Part shown: piece after piece, positions 23,302 through 36,242 of the stretch
Numbering within the stretch: the first letter of the stretch is position 1
Layout of the letters: each line of letters starts with the position of its first letter
Assembly: GCA_964036155.1 (NCBI GenBank)
Contig: OZ038422.1
Span: 61,837,201-61,901,200, forward strand
Source: Diploscapter coronatus
Lineage: Eukaryota > Nematoda > Chromadorea > Rhabditida > Rhabditidae
Direction: 5' to 3'
DNA length: 64,000 nt
Made by a program: the position numbers and the translations under genes
Notes under the pieces: generated by a model
What the model saw: only the letters and a program-made list of their open reading frames with translations
Database searches by the model: none
Told to the model about the DNA's origin: nothing

Positions 23302-23414
23302 ACTAGTTACTCTTACCCTTTTTGTAAGTTATCCCTTTTTCTGGAGAATAGTATAGGGAAGAGAAAAAAGAGTAACTTCTACAAAAGGGTAAGAGAGTAA
23401 CTTGAGGGTAACTA
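23302..23414. repeat. MITE-like inverted repeat
   Basis: The left arm ACTAGTTACTCTTACCCTTT is complemented at 23370-23414 (ACAAAAGGGTAAGAGAGTAA, then ..GTAACTAG). The loop is about 25-30 bp. Confidence 0.55.
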
Positions 23415-23958
23415 GGGCAGAAGGCCAATTTGACATAAACTACAATAAGGCTAAAAATTTCCAAATAAAGAGTAAAATACACGATAAAATCATTTTTACG
23501 AATAACAAGAAGTTGACTTACAGTATGGAAAAGTTGTGCCTATTTTTCCTTCGACTAAAAAACTAGCACAATTTTCATAAATACATTTAACAGGGAGTTA
23601 TTATAAATTAAAATTCGATATCGGCGCATTTTAGAAATTTCCGATATCCTTGGAATAGTATATGGTAAAGAATGTGTAGTATATTTCAACTTAACTCTCA
23701 AATCTTAGGTAAAGTGATTTTCTAAAACTTCGACTATAGCTTTTTCTTCATTTGTCCTTCATTTTCGAGTAGAATGCACTGACCACTGAAAATATTTTCG
23801 TGAATTTTTGAAAAAGATTATTTAAAAAAAGAAAATTAGACCAAGGCAGACTTTAAGCCAGAATAAAAAATTTTATGGAAGGAGCATGTAAGACTAAGTT
23901 TTTATATATAAATTGTTGCATAGGGGGGTACGCAAGGAGAATTGGGCTTAAGCACTGC

Positions 23959-26900
23959 CTAGATCTGAGGAAAATTAAAAAGCTTACAATTTTCAATTTT
24001 CTGCCTTTCGCTCTCGATCATCATTCGTTCCTTTCGAATGTCGGCCAGGATTTTCTCGTTCATAGCGACGCTCCTGAAAATTAGCATATTTTATCGATTA
24101 ATAAAATTTGTTCAAATTTCTTATTTGTCTTCCCATAATTTTTCGAGTTTTTCAAACTATTTTAAAATAAGGTCTAAAAGTTTTCAATAAATTTGAGATT
24201 TTCTAAATTAAAAGAATGAACCTCAAAATAGCCAACTCGGTGTCTGCGTCGATGACGGGTAAGGAAGCGGTTTTGGGACGCGGAACAGGCTGAGGCTCGT
24301 CGATTTTTCCAGCATCGCCATTATCGACTCTCGTCCAGGAATGTGAAGACAGGGATTTCTCCGATCGCCTTGAATCGTAACTATCGTCCTCCTGAAATAA
24401 GATAAGTAGGTAAGTTGCATTTTCTTGTCTATAATAGCAATTGTTAGTCCCCTTGTACTCTATCCTGTATTTCCCAACAAATTTTCGCTCCCCCATTTTT
24501 CACTTCTTATTCGTCGCTTCATTTTTTTTTGCCTATCCCTCACCTAACGGTGTTAAATATGCTAAAATTATTGCGAAGGAAAAAGTTGAAACCGTTGCCA
24601 AGTAATTTGAAGGATGCTCAACGCGCTATCACTATACCGAAATTGCCTGTCATTATATCTTCTATATCGCGTTTTTGGCTAGATATCTCTGAGACAAGAG
24701 ACGTGAGAGAGGAATAAGAACCGAGAAAAATCGGAGGAACGAAAATTTGATGGAAAATACAGGGTAGTTACCACCCTCGTCTTTTCTCTTCTTCATACTA
24801 TTTCCCAGAAAAGAATGATAACTACAGTGACCCCAATTCGTACGTCTCTAAAATTCATGTCGACTTTCTGCAAAATTGAAATTTCTAAGCCTGCAACTTG
24901 TCTTACCACTTCTCGTCTCGGCCTCTTAGCGTCCCCCCTCTGATTCTGACGAGGTTCGACCCATTCATCCTCTTCACTGTCATCCCTTCTCTTGGAAACG
25001 CCATTTCCGGTAGTTTGTTGGGCTGAAAATCATCGAAATTCGGATAAATTTCTTAAAAATTCAAAAAAACAATCGAAGTTTAAACATTTTCCAGAAAAAT
25101 TTCTATTATTTTCCCTTACTTTTTTCAAGTTATTTTTTTTCAAAAGTTCGATTTTTATTGCCCCTACCCTTCTGCGCCTTCTGTCTCCTCTCCTCGTCTC
25201 TCTGTCGGCGTTCCTCGTTCCATTTCCTTCGATCCTCCTCGTCTTTGAGCCTTCTGAGTCTTTCCTCTTCCGCCTCTCGGGCAGCGAGTTCCCGGGCGAT
25301 GAGTTCTCTGGAAATTTAGCCATTTTTTCTTCTTCAAAATTCTTGCTTCCCAATAAATCATATTTTAAGGGGCGGAAAAATACAAACTAAAAAAAGAAAT
25401 GATAGAAAACCTACTCCCTCAATTTCTGCTCCCTCTCCTTCCTTTCCGCCTCCAACCTGGCCTGTCTTTCCATCTCCTCTCTTCGCAGTTGCTCTTCTCG
25501 TTCCAGTTGTTCCTGACGCTCTTTTTCTTCTCTAAAATTAAAAAAATTAAGTTTTTATGCCCACTCTTTTTTAGAATCAAAAGTTCTCGAAAAATATGTT
25601 AACTTTAAAGTTTTTTTTTCAAATGATCATCCATCTAAAAAAAACACGGACATAAAGATAAAACTACTTCTTGCAATTTTAGGAAATAAAATCGAGATTT
25701 TTAAAATCACTTTTTTCTAAAAACTAAAATATTACCGTCTCCTTCTCTCAGCCTCTGCGTGATCCCTTCTGATTCTTTCTTCCTCTTCCTTTTTTTTTCT
25801 CTCCTCCTCCAGTCTTCGCTGTTCTATCTCTTTCTGCCTTCGTTCCAGCTCCATTTGCTCTCTTGACTTGACATCGCTGGTCCTGGCAGTGTCCTTCTAA
25901 ATTTTACTTTATAAAATTTCCATTTCATTCACATTTTTCATGTTTTTCACACAAGCTCGCCACACTTTCACATCTTTCAGAAAACATTTATTCAAAACAC
26001 GAGTTCTAATTCACACAAGTAAAAAAGTAAAGTTAGCCAAATTTTCTACCTCTCAAAAATAAATTAGAAGAGAGACGCTGGAAATCGTGAGACATTAAGA
26101 AATAGCTTAGGAACAAATTTCTTAGCCTAGAATTGTCCATTCTAGTTTTCCTGCGGCTCTAGACTCTATGTCTCGCGATTTTCGAGAATAGCATCTTTAA
26201 AATGTCTAGCAAACCCTTACATGATCACTGTCATCGTTGTCGAGTTCCATGTCGGAAACGTCGGAGATCTTTTCCAGTTTCTTCTTTTCGTCGTCGTATG
26301 TCTTCTTCGTCCTTCGCTCCCTGGAACTGTCATCGTCAGAATCCTCATCAGAAGTGCCCGTTTTGCGGTGTTTCTTCTTCTTGTCCCTCTTCTTTTTCTT
26401 GTCCTTCTTTCGCTTTTTCTTCTTTTTCTTCTCGTCGCTGGACGCGTGGTCGGAGTCGTTTCTGAAAATATTTTGGTTTAGTTTTATCTTCAAAAGAAAA
26501 ACATTAACTAAAATTTGTATAATTCCACTCTCTTGAATGAAATTTTTATTATTTACAAAAAATAAGAAAATTCAACTTCCAGATAGATTTGCATTTTAAG
26601 ACACGTTCTTTGAGTAACCCGAACAAAGGCCGGACAACTGCAAAAGTGTCTCGGATCCGAACCAAACTTATATGGTGGATACACCTATAGGTCCTAATCA
26701 CAAAAATTTGGTTTTTATGTCCCGCCCCCAAAAGTGGGCGGGGCTAGGTGGGGGTCAAAGTTGGGTGTTTTGACGATTTGACACCTTTCAGGAGGCACAA
26801 AGAAAACTTTTTTGCTATAAAAGATTTTCAGAAAATTTAAAAAGCATAAAGTAGCCCATGTAATTGCACATCTTCTGGTATATAGGTTTCCAGGCAACAA

Positions 26901-29900
26901 CCACCTGCTGAGTCAGGGATGGGTCCTGATGCCAAAAATGGGAGTATGCTGACCCCCCATTTTTTGCAGAAAATCGATTTTCCTGAAAAATTTTACGAGA
27001 AGTTCCGAAAATCCAATACTATATTCGGATTCTGCGTATCAAATTACCCTAAAATCAGTCCTGAAAAGCACAAATTAGGGCGGACATTTTTGAAAAAAAA
27101 ACGGTTAAAGTCCGTAAAGTCAGAGTACGCTTGAATGTTAACTACTGCAAACAGCACAAAGAAAACTTTTTTGCTATGAAAGATTTTCGAAAAATTTAAA
27201 AAGTATTAAGTAGTCTAGATAATTTTCCATCTTTTGATATGTGGACTTGGGGGGTTAGACACTTGCTGGGTGCGGGAGGAGGTCCTGAAGTTAAAAAGTG
27301 TCAAGAATGGCAGTTTCAAAACATGCATATTTTGCATAAAATCGAGTTTTCTGGGAAAGTTTAGGGGGAGTTCCGAAAATCTAATGGTATATTCGGATTC
27401 TACTTATCAAATTACCCTAAAATCAGTCCTGAAAAGCATAAATTAGGGCGGACACTTTAGAAAAAAAATCAATCAAATAGGTGTGGCCTGAGGGTCGAGT
27501 TTTACAAAATCGATCAGAAAAATTCAAACGATACACCAATCGGTAGCCCTTGAAAAACTAAGCAACTTTTGTGAAGACACCTCATGGTTATCTATTATGG
27601 TATGCGTGGTATGGAGGTTTGAATGGGTCAGACCCACGAAAATGACAAAAAATTCATAACTTTTCGAAAGTCAAACAAATTCGAAAAATCTTTTCGGGAT
27701 ATAACAGTTGAAGGGCAATACTTCATTTTTGCTTCCTAGAGTACCGTGCTATCACTTTACCATATTGCCATATGGGTCTATGGAAAACCACCCATATGGT
27801 ACCAGAGTGATACTATACCAAAATGGGTATCAATCGACTCGAAATTGACTGGAGAGTGATATTCGAGTCCATTTTTATCAATGTTAGCAAGTGGTTTCAT
27901 TATACCATCATAGTAATTGGCTATAACCATCTACTGAAAAATACTAAAAATGGAGTAACTTCAAATGACCATAAAAGGCGATAGACTAATCTGTTTTTCA
28001 AATGGTTTTCAACATATTATTCAGCTCGATAAGGGCTTTCATTTGATATATGACATGATGGGTATTGGTTACCAAATGGTAACTTGACCATATGGGTCGC
28101 TACCATTTGATACAATACCATGTTTGGTATCGTTCGGCTCCAAATTGAGTGGGAATAAACAATAGATGTCTCTAGCTTCAATTTGAGCTCAAGTTTTGGT
28201 AGACTACCTATGAAAATATTCTCGTATCATTTTTTTGAAAATTGACATTAAATTTTGGTTTTTGAGGTACCACTCCAATACCATAATAGATAACCATGAG
28301 GTGTCTTCACAAAAGTTGCTTAGTTTTTCCAGGGCTATCGATTGGTGTATCGTTTGAATTTTTTCAACCGAGTTTGTAAAATTCGACCCTCGGGCCACGC
28401 TCATTTGATTGATTTTTTATCAAAAATGTCCGCCCTAATTTATGCTTTTTAGGGTTGATTTTAGGGTAATTTGGTGCGTAGAATTCGAATATGGCATTAG
28501 ATTTTCGGAACTTCTCCTAAACTTTTTCAGGAAAGTCGATTTTCTACAAAAATTCATGTTTTTGAGACTGCCATTTTTGACACTTTTTAACTTTAAGACC
28601 CTCTCCAGTTCCAAGTAAGTGGTTGATTCCCTAAACCAATATATTTCTAGAAAGTACATTTCATGGCCATATTCATCCTTTTTAAATTTTTCAAAAATCT
28701 TTTATAGCAAAAAAGTTTTCTTCGTACCCCCTGAGGGATGTCAAATCGTGAAAATGCTCAACTTTGACTCCCACCTAGCCCCGCCCACTTTTGAGGGCGG
28801 GACCTAACTTTCCGATTTTTGTGAATAGGGTCCATGGATGTATCCACTATATAAGTTTGGTTCGGATCCGAGACACTTTTGCAGTTGTCCGGTCACTCTT
28901 TATATTTTGTTCGGGTTATTCAAAGAATGCGTCTTAAGAAACCATTTTAAAACCTTTTCCACCTTAGATTTTCTTTCAAAAACGTAAACGATTCTTTATC
29001 TTGTTGGTTTTTTATTATAAAACTGATTTGTCCTTGTAAAATAGTTTTTTCTAAAAAGATACAAATTTCGTACCTGTCCTTGACCATGTCCTTGGCCAAC
29101 TTGTTGGCCTTTTCGTCCTTTTCGCTGTCCGAGGGACTTCTCTCGACGACGCCCTTCTTTCGCCAACTCAAGTCTTCGGCTTCAGGGGACTCGGAGCGTC
29201 TGAAAATGATAAAATAATTTATCTTTCTATCTTTTTATTTAACAAGGAAAGTAAAGCGTGTTAATCACAGATCCCGCTCAAAATTGGTGGGTAAGTCAAC
29301 TCGAGTACGCTGATTGCGAATATCATGTTGAAAAGTGCCCGCCGCGCATCCTGAGATTCCAGGAATTTACTTCGAAGTTTCCCTTCTTACTCGTTGCTGC
29401 TGCAGCGAATAATATTAATGATTATTTTGGAATGTAAACTAATTTCACATTTGAAATTTTTCAAAGTAAAGAAAGAAGCAAGTTTTGATGGAAAACCCTG
29501 AAAACAGGAAGCATGGTAGGCACTTTTCAACACGATATTCGTTATCAGCGTACTCGAATTGACTCACCTATAAATCTTGAGCAGGATCTGTGATTAACAG
29601 TTTATGTCCCTTGTGAATTTAAAAACAAACAAGGTTGATAATAATTACTATTCGCAAACTCATAGATCTGAAGTGTGAAGAACACTTTCACATAAGTGAA
29701 AATACAACAAACAAAGTTAAATTATTTCGAATTTTCAGAAAATAGGTTTAGCTAAATAATGACTTTTAAAATCTTCTTACTTGCTTGGATTCTTGTTACT
29801 TTTGTCATCCTTTCTTCTGTCCCTAGAGCTGCTTCTTTCACGAGATCTGAAATTTGTAAGAATTTATAAAAATAGAAAAAATTAAATATTTTAAAATGGT

Positions 29901-32900
29901 TAAAAAAATTCTTTTTAAGTGTTTTTAAAAAAATAAAGAAAACATCTCGTATACTTCTTTTCCTTCTTGTCATATGACGACGATCTGGAGTTGGATTTCG
30001 GCGAGTAGGACCTCGTTCTGCTCAAATTAATCGTCATAATTAATTCAAATAATTGAAAATAGAATTTAGCAGCTATATTTTCAGGCCTGGAAGAACTTCA
30101 TAGTCTACTTGTCGAGAAGTTCAACATTTTTATCAAATGCTTATTTGTTAAGTCGAGTGAAGAGCTTGTCGATCAATGTTCATTACTTGGAATTTCTTGA
30201 AGAATAGACTTTGGCCAAGTAATTTCTAAAATCTTAATTTTGTACCTGCTATCAGAAGATGAATCGTAGGATCGACGACTTCTGCTTCTGGAAGATCGGC
30301 GTTTCCTGCCTCTGGAAGTCGATCTTCTGTCGCGGTCCCTTGAGTCGTGGCTTCTGAAAAATTATATTTTTTAGACTTTTCTTCCAAATTTAAGAATTTT
30401 ATGCTAAATTAAAGAATAAGTTTTAAAATTTAAATTCACCTTGACCTCGACCTGGACTTCGAATATCTTTCGCGATATCGCTCTCGGTCCCTATTGCTGG
30501 CATGCCGGTCGCGATCACGTTTGTCGTAGTAGTGGTCTGAAATTTTCCATTTTCAAAAATCTAAAAACTAAACAGAAGCCCAGAAAAATTCCAAAAACAA
30601 TCTATAAAGTGTTAAATGTTTCCCAAAAAAAATCTTTAAAAAAAACTAGCCTAAAATGTCTAAATATCTTGAGAATCTCTAAATAAAAGTTCTTAAAATT
30701 TGAATTAAATTCCGAAAAATCACACCCGGATTGTAATAGGATCCGCTGTTGCGTCTTCGGTATTGCATCCTGTCCGACGGCGACGGACGCCACAGCTTTT
30801 TGGGGCCGGAGCCGGAATTCGCAGTCGAGTTGAGTCTGGGAGGTCTGACCTGAGCGGGAGAGCCGTCCCTATTTTGGATGGTGGGGCTGCCGCTGAACTT
30901 TTTTTTATCTTCAATGTTTAACAACTTTTTCTATAAAATAATAAAGATCTCTTATCTTTTTACTATTACAGTAAAAATAGCATATTTTATAGGAAAAAAT
31001 AAAAATCTCTAATAAAACTCAGAAATCCAAATTCCCAACTTACCTGGCTCTGTTTTCCGCCGGCGGCTTATCCTTTTGGGCCTCTTGAATCAGCGATTTG
31101 GCGACTTGGTCTTCGCTCGCCAGATTGATGGTGTTGAATTTCTTATCACCGAACGAGGGCAAGATCGGCTGTTTAACCTAAAATTTGACAAATTAAAATT
31201 TCCCCCAAAAATCCGCGGACAAACGATGTTTTAGACTGAGTGATTTTGGCCAATTTTTGGCGAATGCGCGGCTTTTAACGCGAGTGTTCTCTCGGATAAT
31301 GGCGTTGGAGAAAATTCCGTGTCCCAGATTAATTTTTCACTGCTAAATGCTGGGTTTAGCAGTCAATCATTTTTTAAGGACTTGTGCAAAACTTACTCGG
31401 TTCTTACCTGGAAAATCCGAAAATCGATAGAACAAAGGCTGAATGTTAAGTAAAGTTTAAAAATTACCATGTCTAGCGTAGGTGGGGTCGAGTCACTTGG
31501 GGGCGGGGGCTGCTTGTTTCCAGAATTGCTGGCCTTGAACTGGGTTTTCACCGCGCTCAACATTTTCTTCGCCTTTTCCATTTGCAGACGTTTGGAGCGT
31601 TGTTCTGGCTGAAAAACACTAATTTTCAGGTTTTTCACCAATTTATCATACGCCAATTTCTTCTAAATTTTAAAATAAAATACATGATTAGTTATTTTTA
31701 CTTAATAGAAATTCAAACTACCGTTTCCTGAACCTCCTGCTGTTGGTAGTAGTTGTAGAAATCCTGAGAACTACCCTTGGAAGGAGGCACCGCATCATAA
31801 GACTGCTGACCCTGAAAATTTCATTTCTTCATCTTAAAAAGATCTCTTTCAATAAAATGAAGTGGAAAAAGCTTACATAATACTGTTCATATTGTCGTTT
31901 CTGCTCGGCAAGCATCTGCTCGGTTTGAGCCAGCTGAACTGGGTCCACGTACTCTTCGGCCACTTGCTGCAAAAAGATTAAATTAAAAATGGACTTTTAA
32001 ACTTTCGCATCTTTTCCTCCACTTTTCAACACTAATTCTCATAAGAAGTGTATGGAACTTCTAGGGAAACAAAAAGATATTAAGCATGACCTTTCTAGTT
32101 ACCACCCTCTTCGTTTCTTTTCTCCAATCTGTTCCTTAGAAAGGCAATATTTAAAAATAAAAAAAATAAATTACTCCGCTCTTAGGATCGTAAGCCATCG
32201 AGTACGAGTACTGCCAGGTGTAGTATTCCTCCTCGGTCATGGGCGTCTGGCCGTCGTCTCCGCCCATCCAAATCAGCGGCTGGTTGTTCGCATCGTGAGG
32301 AAGGATGGGCTGGCCTGAAATTTTGTAAATTAAAATTTTCTAGTCTTTAAAAAGAGAACTATTTTTTAATCTCTAGATTTTTCATATAGGAAATTCGGCA
32401 TATTTATATTTTTCATCAAGAAAATTTCTGTAGAAAATGTGCCACTTTTAAATTTTAGGATAAATATTCTTTAGAAAATACAGAATTTTTTCATTTTAAT
32501 ACCAACTTTTCATAGGGAATATTATTTTTTAATTGAAAAAAAACATTTACTAACCTTGCTCATCATAAGGAATGACAGGCTGTCCGAACACATTTGTAGC
32601 CGGAATGGGTCTCCCATCCTCCCGGATCGGGAAGATGAAATTCCCCTCGTCGTCCTTCGGAAACAGCGCCGTACCTCAACAGATTGGCTAATTATGAGGA
32701 TAATTACCCTAATTAACTAGGTAGTATGAATGTAATTACCCCAATTGATCATTTCTAAACAGACTAATTAATTAGAAACTCGCAATTTAAGAAAAACCAC
32801 CTTTCCTGTAGTAAAAAATGATTCAAAGTTAATTACCCCAATTAAATAAGAAAATAAACGATTACCATCGTTATCCATGGGAACGAGCGGCTTTCCGTAC

Positions 32901-34480
32901 ATGGAGAGGGGAAATATGGGGCGGCCGTCCTCGTCCAGGGGGCAGCACGGTTTACCTGTCCAGAAATCGATCGGAAACACCGGCAACTGGGACATCGGGT
33001 CGATGGGAAGAATCTGAAAAGTTTTACATAAAAATTTCATCTCGTTTAATTCCAATTCTCAACTTTTTTTTTATAGAAAGTTTCTTCAGAAACTTAATTT
33101 TTAGAAAAGATCATTCTTATAGAAACTGATTTTTCAAGATTTTTGAATTTTAATTTAAACCCCTAACCGGCTCTCCAGCCTCGTTCTTGGGCAGCACAGG
33201 ACGACCATCGACGTTCGTGGGAAAGACGGGCTCGCCCGAATTGTTGAAGCTGATGTAGAGCGGCGGGTTGGGGATGGAGATGCCGATCGAGCGGACTGAA
33301 AAATTATTTTATTTATTCTTAAAAAATTTTGTGTTTTTAAAATTTACCGCTATCCTCCAAAAACCCGTCAGAAAACCATTCGAAAACCTTCTTCTGGCGA
33401 TTCAGTTTGTAGAAATAGTTAGAGAGGTCCTGAAAATTATAATTTTTTAAATTAAACAAATTCGAAGCCAGTCATTTTCAAATTAGTGAGTTTTAAAGGG
33501 CCCTTTAAATTTTATTCGAATTTTAAAGATCTAATACCTGGGCGAAGACGGTATCCTTGACGGTGAAGAATCTGTATCCTCCGAAGACCACATCAAACTT
33601 CAAATCGGCTTTGCTGTACCTCGGAATCCCATGATGCGTGATGGGTGGGACTAAAAATGTTTAAACCATGAAAATTTGCTCCGCGAATCAATTCTACCTC
33701 TTTGAGGCAATTTCGGGCCGACTTTCTCAAAATTTCTGGCCCCAAATTACCCACAAACAACAAGAGAGCGTGTGTTTCTATGAATATACAGAGACCGACA
33801 GAGAATGAATAAATTGTCGCCTTAACCAGCCATTTTATCATTAGCCTACCAAAAAGGGCCTCCTGTATTTACAAGCGGATGAGACACAAACGGCTATTTT
33901 CTTATTTCTCAACAGCTTCTTCTGCACTCCCTACCCGTCAATAAATACAGCGCCTTCTGTCTGTCATCCGTCTGTAAATACAGGTAGTCGTTTAAAGGTG
34001 GCGTTTTGGGGTATGAAAATGTTCGAGGGGGTAACCTTCTTGCGCCTCCAGCATCGCCCATTTCGGGTAGTCCATCATTTTGGGCGGGCCGTAGCCGTGA
34101 ATCGGTAGGGTGCTCGTCGGTTTTCGCACCTGGTTCGCGAACGCTTCCTCGGCCTGTTTTAATGCGGCAACTCCTGAATTTTCTTCGTAGAATTTATCGA
34201 TTATTTTTTCATTTTTTTCAGTGGAAAATACCGATTATTTTTTTTACATTTTCCAAAACCAACCATGCTGCGGACGCTCCTTCTCCTTGGCCTCTCGCTT
34301 TCTCCTTCGCTTCGACATGACCGGCTGCTCGGCAGGCTTGTTCTCCTGCTCCGCACCCACGTTAGATCGTTTCGCAGCCTGTTCTGCAGTCTCGTCTCCG
34401 TTCCGCTCCTCGGCAGCACTCACCACTCCGGAGTCCGCATCCGAAGAGACGGTCACCCCTCCATCGCTCACTTCAGTCAT
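23959..34480 (-). CDS. RS/Lys-rich nuclear protein with Pro/Gly repeat array
   Basis: Not recognised as a named gene. 25 exons: 34264-34480, 34036-34173, 33538-33650, 33348-33429, 33168-33295, 32866-33013, 32555-32674, 32175-32314, 31877-31966, 31722-31811, 31468-31608, 31044-31177, 30726-30892, 30440-30536, 30246-30353, 29955-30017, 29781-29846, 29074-29199, 26221-26461, 25736-25896, 25415-25531, 25168-25307, 24907-25022, 24222-24391, 23959-24073. Total 3,228 nt, 1,075 residues, every phase consistent. Order: acidic/basic N-terminus; THHGIPRYSKADLKFDVVFG region; residues ~190-335 a degenerate repeat of type G-x-P-(V/I)-(F/L)-P-x-D (as in DEDGRPIFPLSMYGKPLVPM); Gln/Tyr-rich stretch; residues ~570-722 RS-rich; ~723-803 poly-Lys; ~803-942 Glu/Arg coiled coil. 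RS, Lys and coiled-coil content suggests a nuclear RNA-processing role; unproven. The last exon could end differently. Confidence 0.8.
26595..28939. mobile_element. 2.3-kb fold-back (inverted-repeat) element
   Basis: Lies wholly inside the RS-protein intron 26462-29073. The outer ends are complementary (TTTTAAGACACGTTCTTTGA at the left; CAAAGAATGCGTCTTAAG at the right), and complementarity continues through GGATCCGAACCAAAC and GGGCGGGGCTAGGTGGG. The inner stem is 27476-27622 / 28268-28400 (CTCATGGTTATCTATTATGG and its complement). The left arm carries an internal direct repeat of about 356 bp (26796-27150 and 27154-27475), present once in the right arm. The loop is about 650 bp. No convincing transposase frame seen. 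Confidence 0.85.
29242..29614. mobile_element. MITE with ~97-bp inverted termini
   Basis: In the RS-protein intron 29200-29780. The left terminus 29242-29340 (ACAAGGAAAGTAAAGCGTGT ... TGTTGAAAAGTGCC) is complemented by 29518-29614 (GGCACTTTTCAACACGATAT ... CCCTTGT). About 373 bp in all, non-coding. Confidence 0.85.
33862..33984. mobile_element. Short MITE-like element
   Basis: Ends CCTGTATTTACA and complement TGTAAATACAGG, with GGATGAGACA/TGTCATCC extending the arms to about 25 bp; 123 bp, in the RS-protein intron 33651-34035. Confidence 0.65.
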
Positions 34481-36242
34481 TTTGACCTGAAAATTTCAAT
34501 CTATCAACTTCAGATTAAAGAATGATGAATTTAGGAAATCGCGACTTTTCAATAATTTTATGCCTAGAAATTTCGAGAATAATGCGAATAAAAAATTAGA
34601 AAACTTTTGGGGATAAAAATAGTGAAAGAGAAGGACAAAGACGAAAAATGAAGATTATCGAAAAGAGATAATGACATCGCAAAGGCAATGCGAAGAAATG
34701 AACAGTAATCGAAAATGAATGAAACGAGACTTTCGCAAGTGGTCGATAAATAGATGAATATGTCGGTTGAATTTGGGAAAATCGATATCGTTTTTTCACG
34801 AATGTTCCAAACACCTCTATATGAGAGGGATCGTTATAACAAGGACGGATATGGTATAGCTTAATTAAAGATTGCAAAACAAATGGGGAATCGTCGATTT
34901 TATCGATCGACTTGAAGAAGAATTGGCAAAAATCCAAGAATAGACGAAGAAAGGAGAGTTCAACAATCACCCATTCCACAATAAGGCATGTCATAAAATG
35001 CTCCAGATACGGCGCAACTAAAGCCGAATAGAGGAATCCCCTAATTTATTGATTGCTTGAAAATAGGATGAAGAAAATCCGAGAATAGACGTAGTGGAGA
35101 AAAGGCGAAAGTGTGTCACACTAGCAGAAGGCTGGAATCCCGACGCAACGAAAACGATGCAGCAGAGAAAATGAGGCCACTGCGCAGAGACGACTGCAAA
35201 AGGGGCGCGTAGTTGTTTTCGACAGAGATTAATTGAGATTCAGGATATATCTAATCTAAACTAGATCTTAGATTAGATATGGATAGAGTAATGGAATAAT
35301 TTGTAATTTCATTACATTACATTACATGGCTTCCCTTTCCCTGTGTCTCTCAGCGAGAAATAAAATTCGTCATCGCATTCATCACAAATCAGTAATTGGC
35401 CTATTGATATAGCGACGATTACGGTTGTTCCCTCGTTAACGAGAAAAAGGAAAATCTGCGCCTCTTCATTTCTTGCGCTATTTCATTTCTTATTTTCTCC
35501 TCATTTCGTGCGCTATTTTTCTTTTCTCATCCGTTGTTTATATCGTGAAATGGGGAGTAATTCACGTAGTGATGATATAATTAGAGTCCCCAAGTGGATA
35601 TGCCAAATCTCATTTTTGGATAAATTTTTACACATAAGGATGATCTGGGTTGTAAATAAGACTTCTGCAAAAAAAAATTTTCCTGATCGAAAAACCCATC
35701 ACCCAATGTGAACGCATTTTCACAAATGGAATATTGTTTGTGTGCGAGTATTTTAACCTGATCTTTTGTACAGGGACATTTCGTCAGATTTATCGTAGAA
35801 TAAAATGGTGTTATTTGAGATACACTGGGTTTTAGGGTATTTGCTTCCCAAATTTCCTGTTTAAAACTATCACACTTCTACCACAAACTCATTTTTTCAA
35901 TGAGACTATAGTCTGCGAAATGCTTAATTGAGTTTCCAGACATTGATCGTCCTAGCACGATATAGAGAAATAACGTTGTTCAAGTGGAGAGCATAAAGCA
36001 TCTCTTCTCTTTCTCTCTGCTTAAACAACGCTATTTCTCGATGTCGCGCTAGAACGAACAAAATGAGAATTCGTCCATAAATGTTGCGTAGCCAACTAAT
36101 TACTATTGAATATTTCAGGCAATTAAATCAGTTTTGTGACCATGCAACATGAAGAACACTTCTTGAAAATCATTCTCAACATCACACAAATGGGAATTCA
36201 AATATTTATTTACAAACTAACTCAAACTATATTTCAAAAAAA
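34481..36242. other. Intergenic; promoter side of the RS-protein gene
   Basis: No exon supported on either strand. It contains the inverted repeat 35952-36052 and a local palindrome near 35250 (ATATCTAATCTA / TAGATTAGATAT). Confidence 0.45.
35952..36052. repeat. Inverted repeat, ~32-bp arms
   Basis: CTAGCACGATATAGAGAAAT..GTTGTTCAAG at 35952-35984 is complemented by CTTAAACAACGCTATTTCTC..GCGCTAG at 36020-36052. Confidence 0.65.

Larger units (their letters stand above)
21885..23958. other. Intergenic, repeat-rich
   Basis: No exon recognised. It contains three inverted-repeat features listed separately (22236-22398, 22745-22881, 23302-23414) and AT-rich filler. Confidence 0.45.

Noticed and set aside
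26202..26536. Plus-strand frames rich in Ser/Phe
   Set aside because: Antisense of the Lys/Asp-rich exon 26221-26461.
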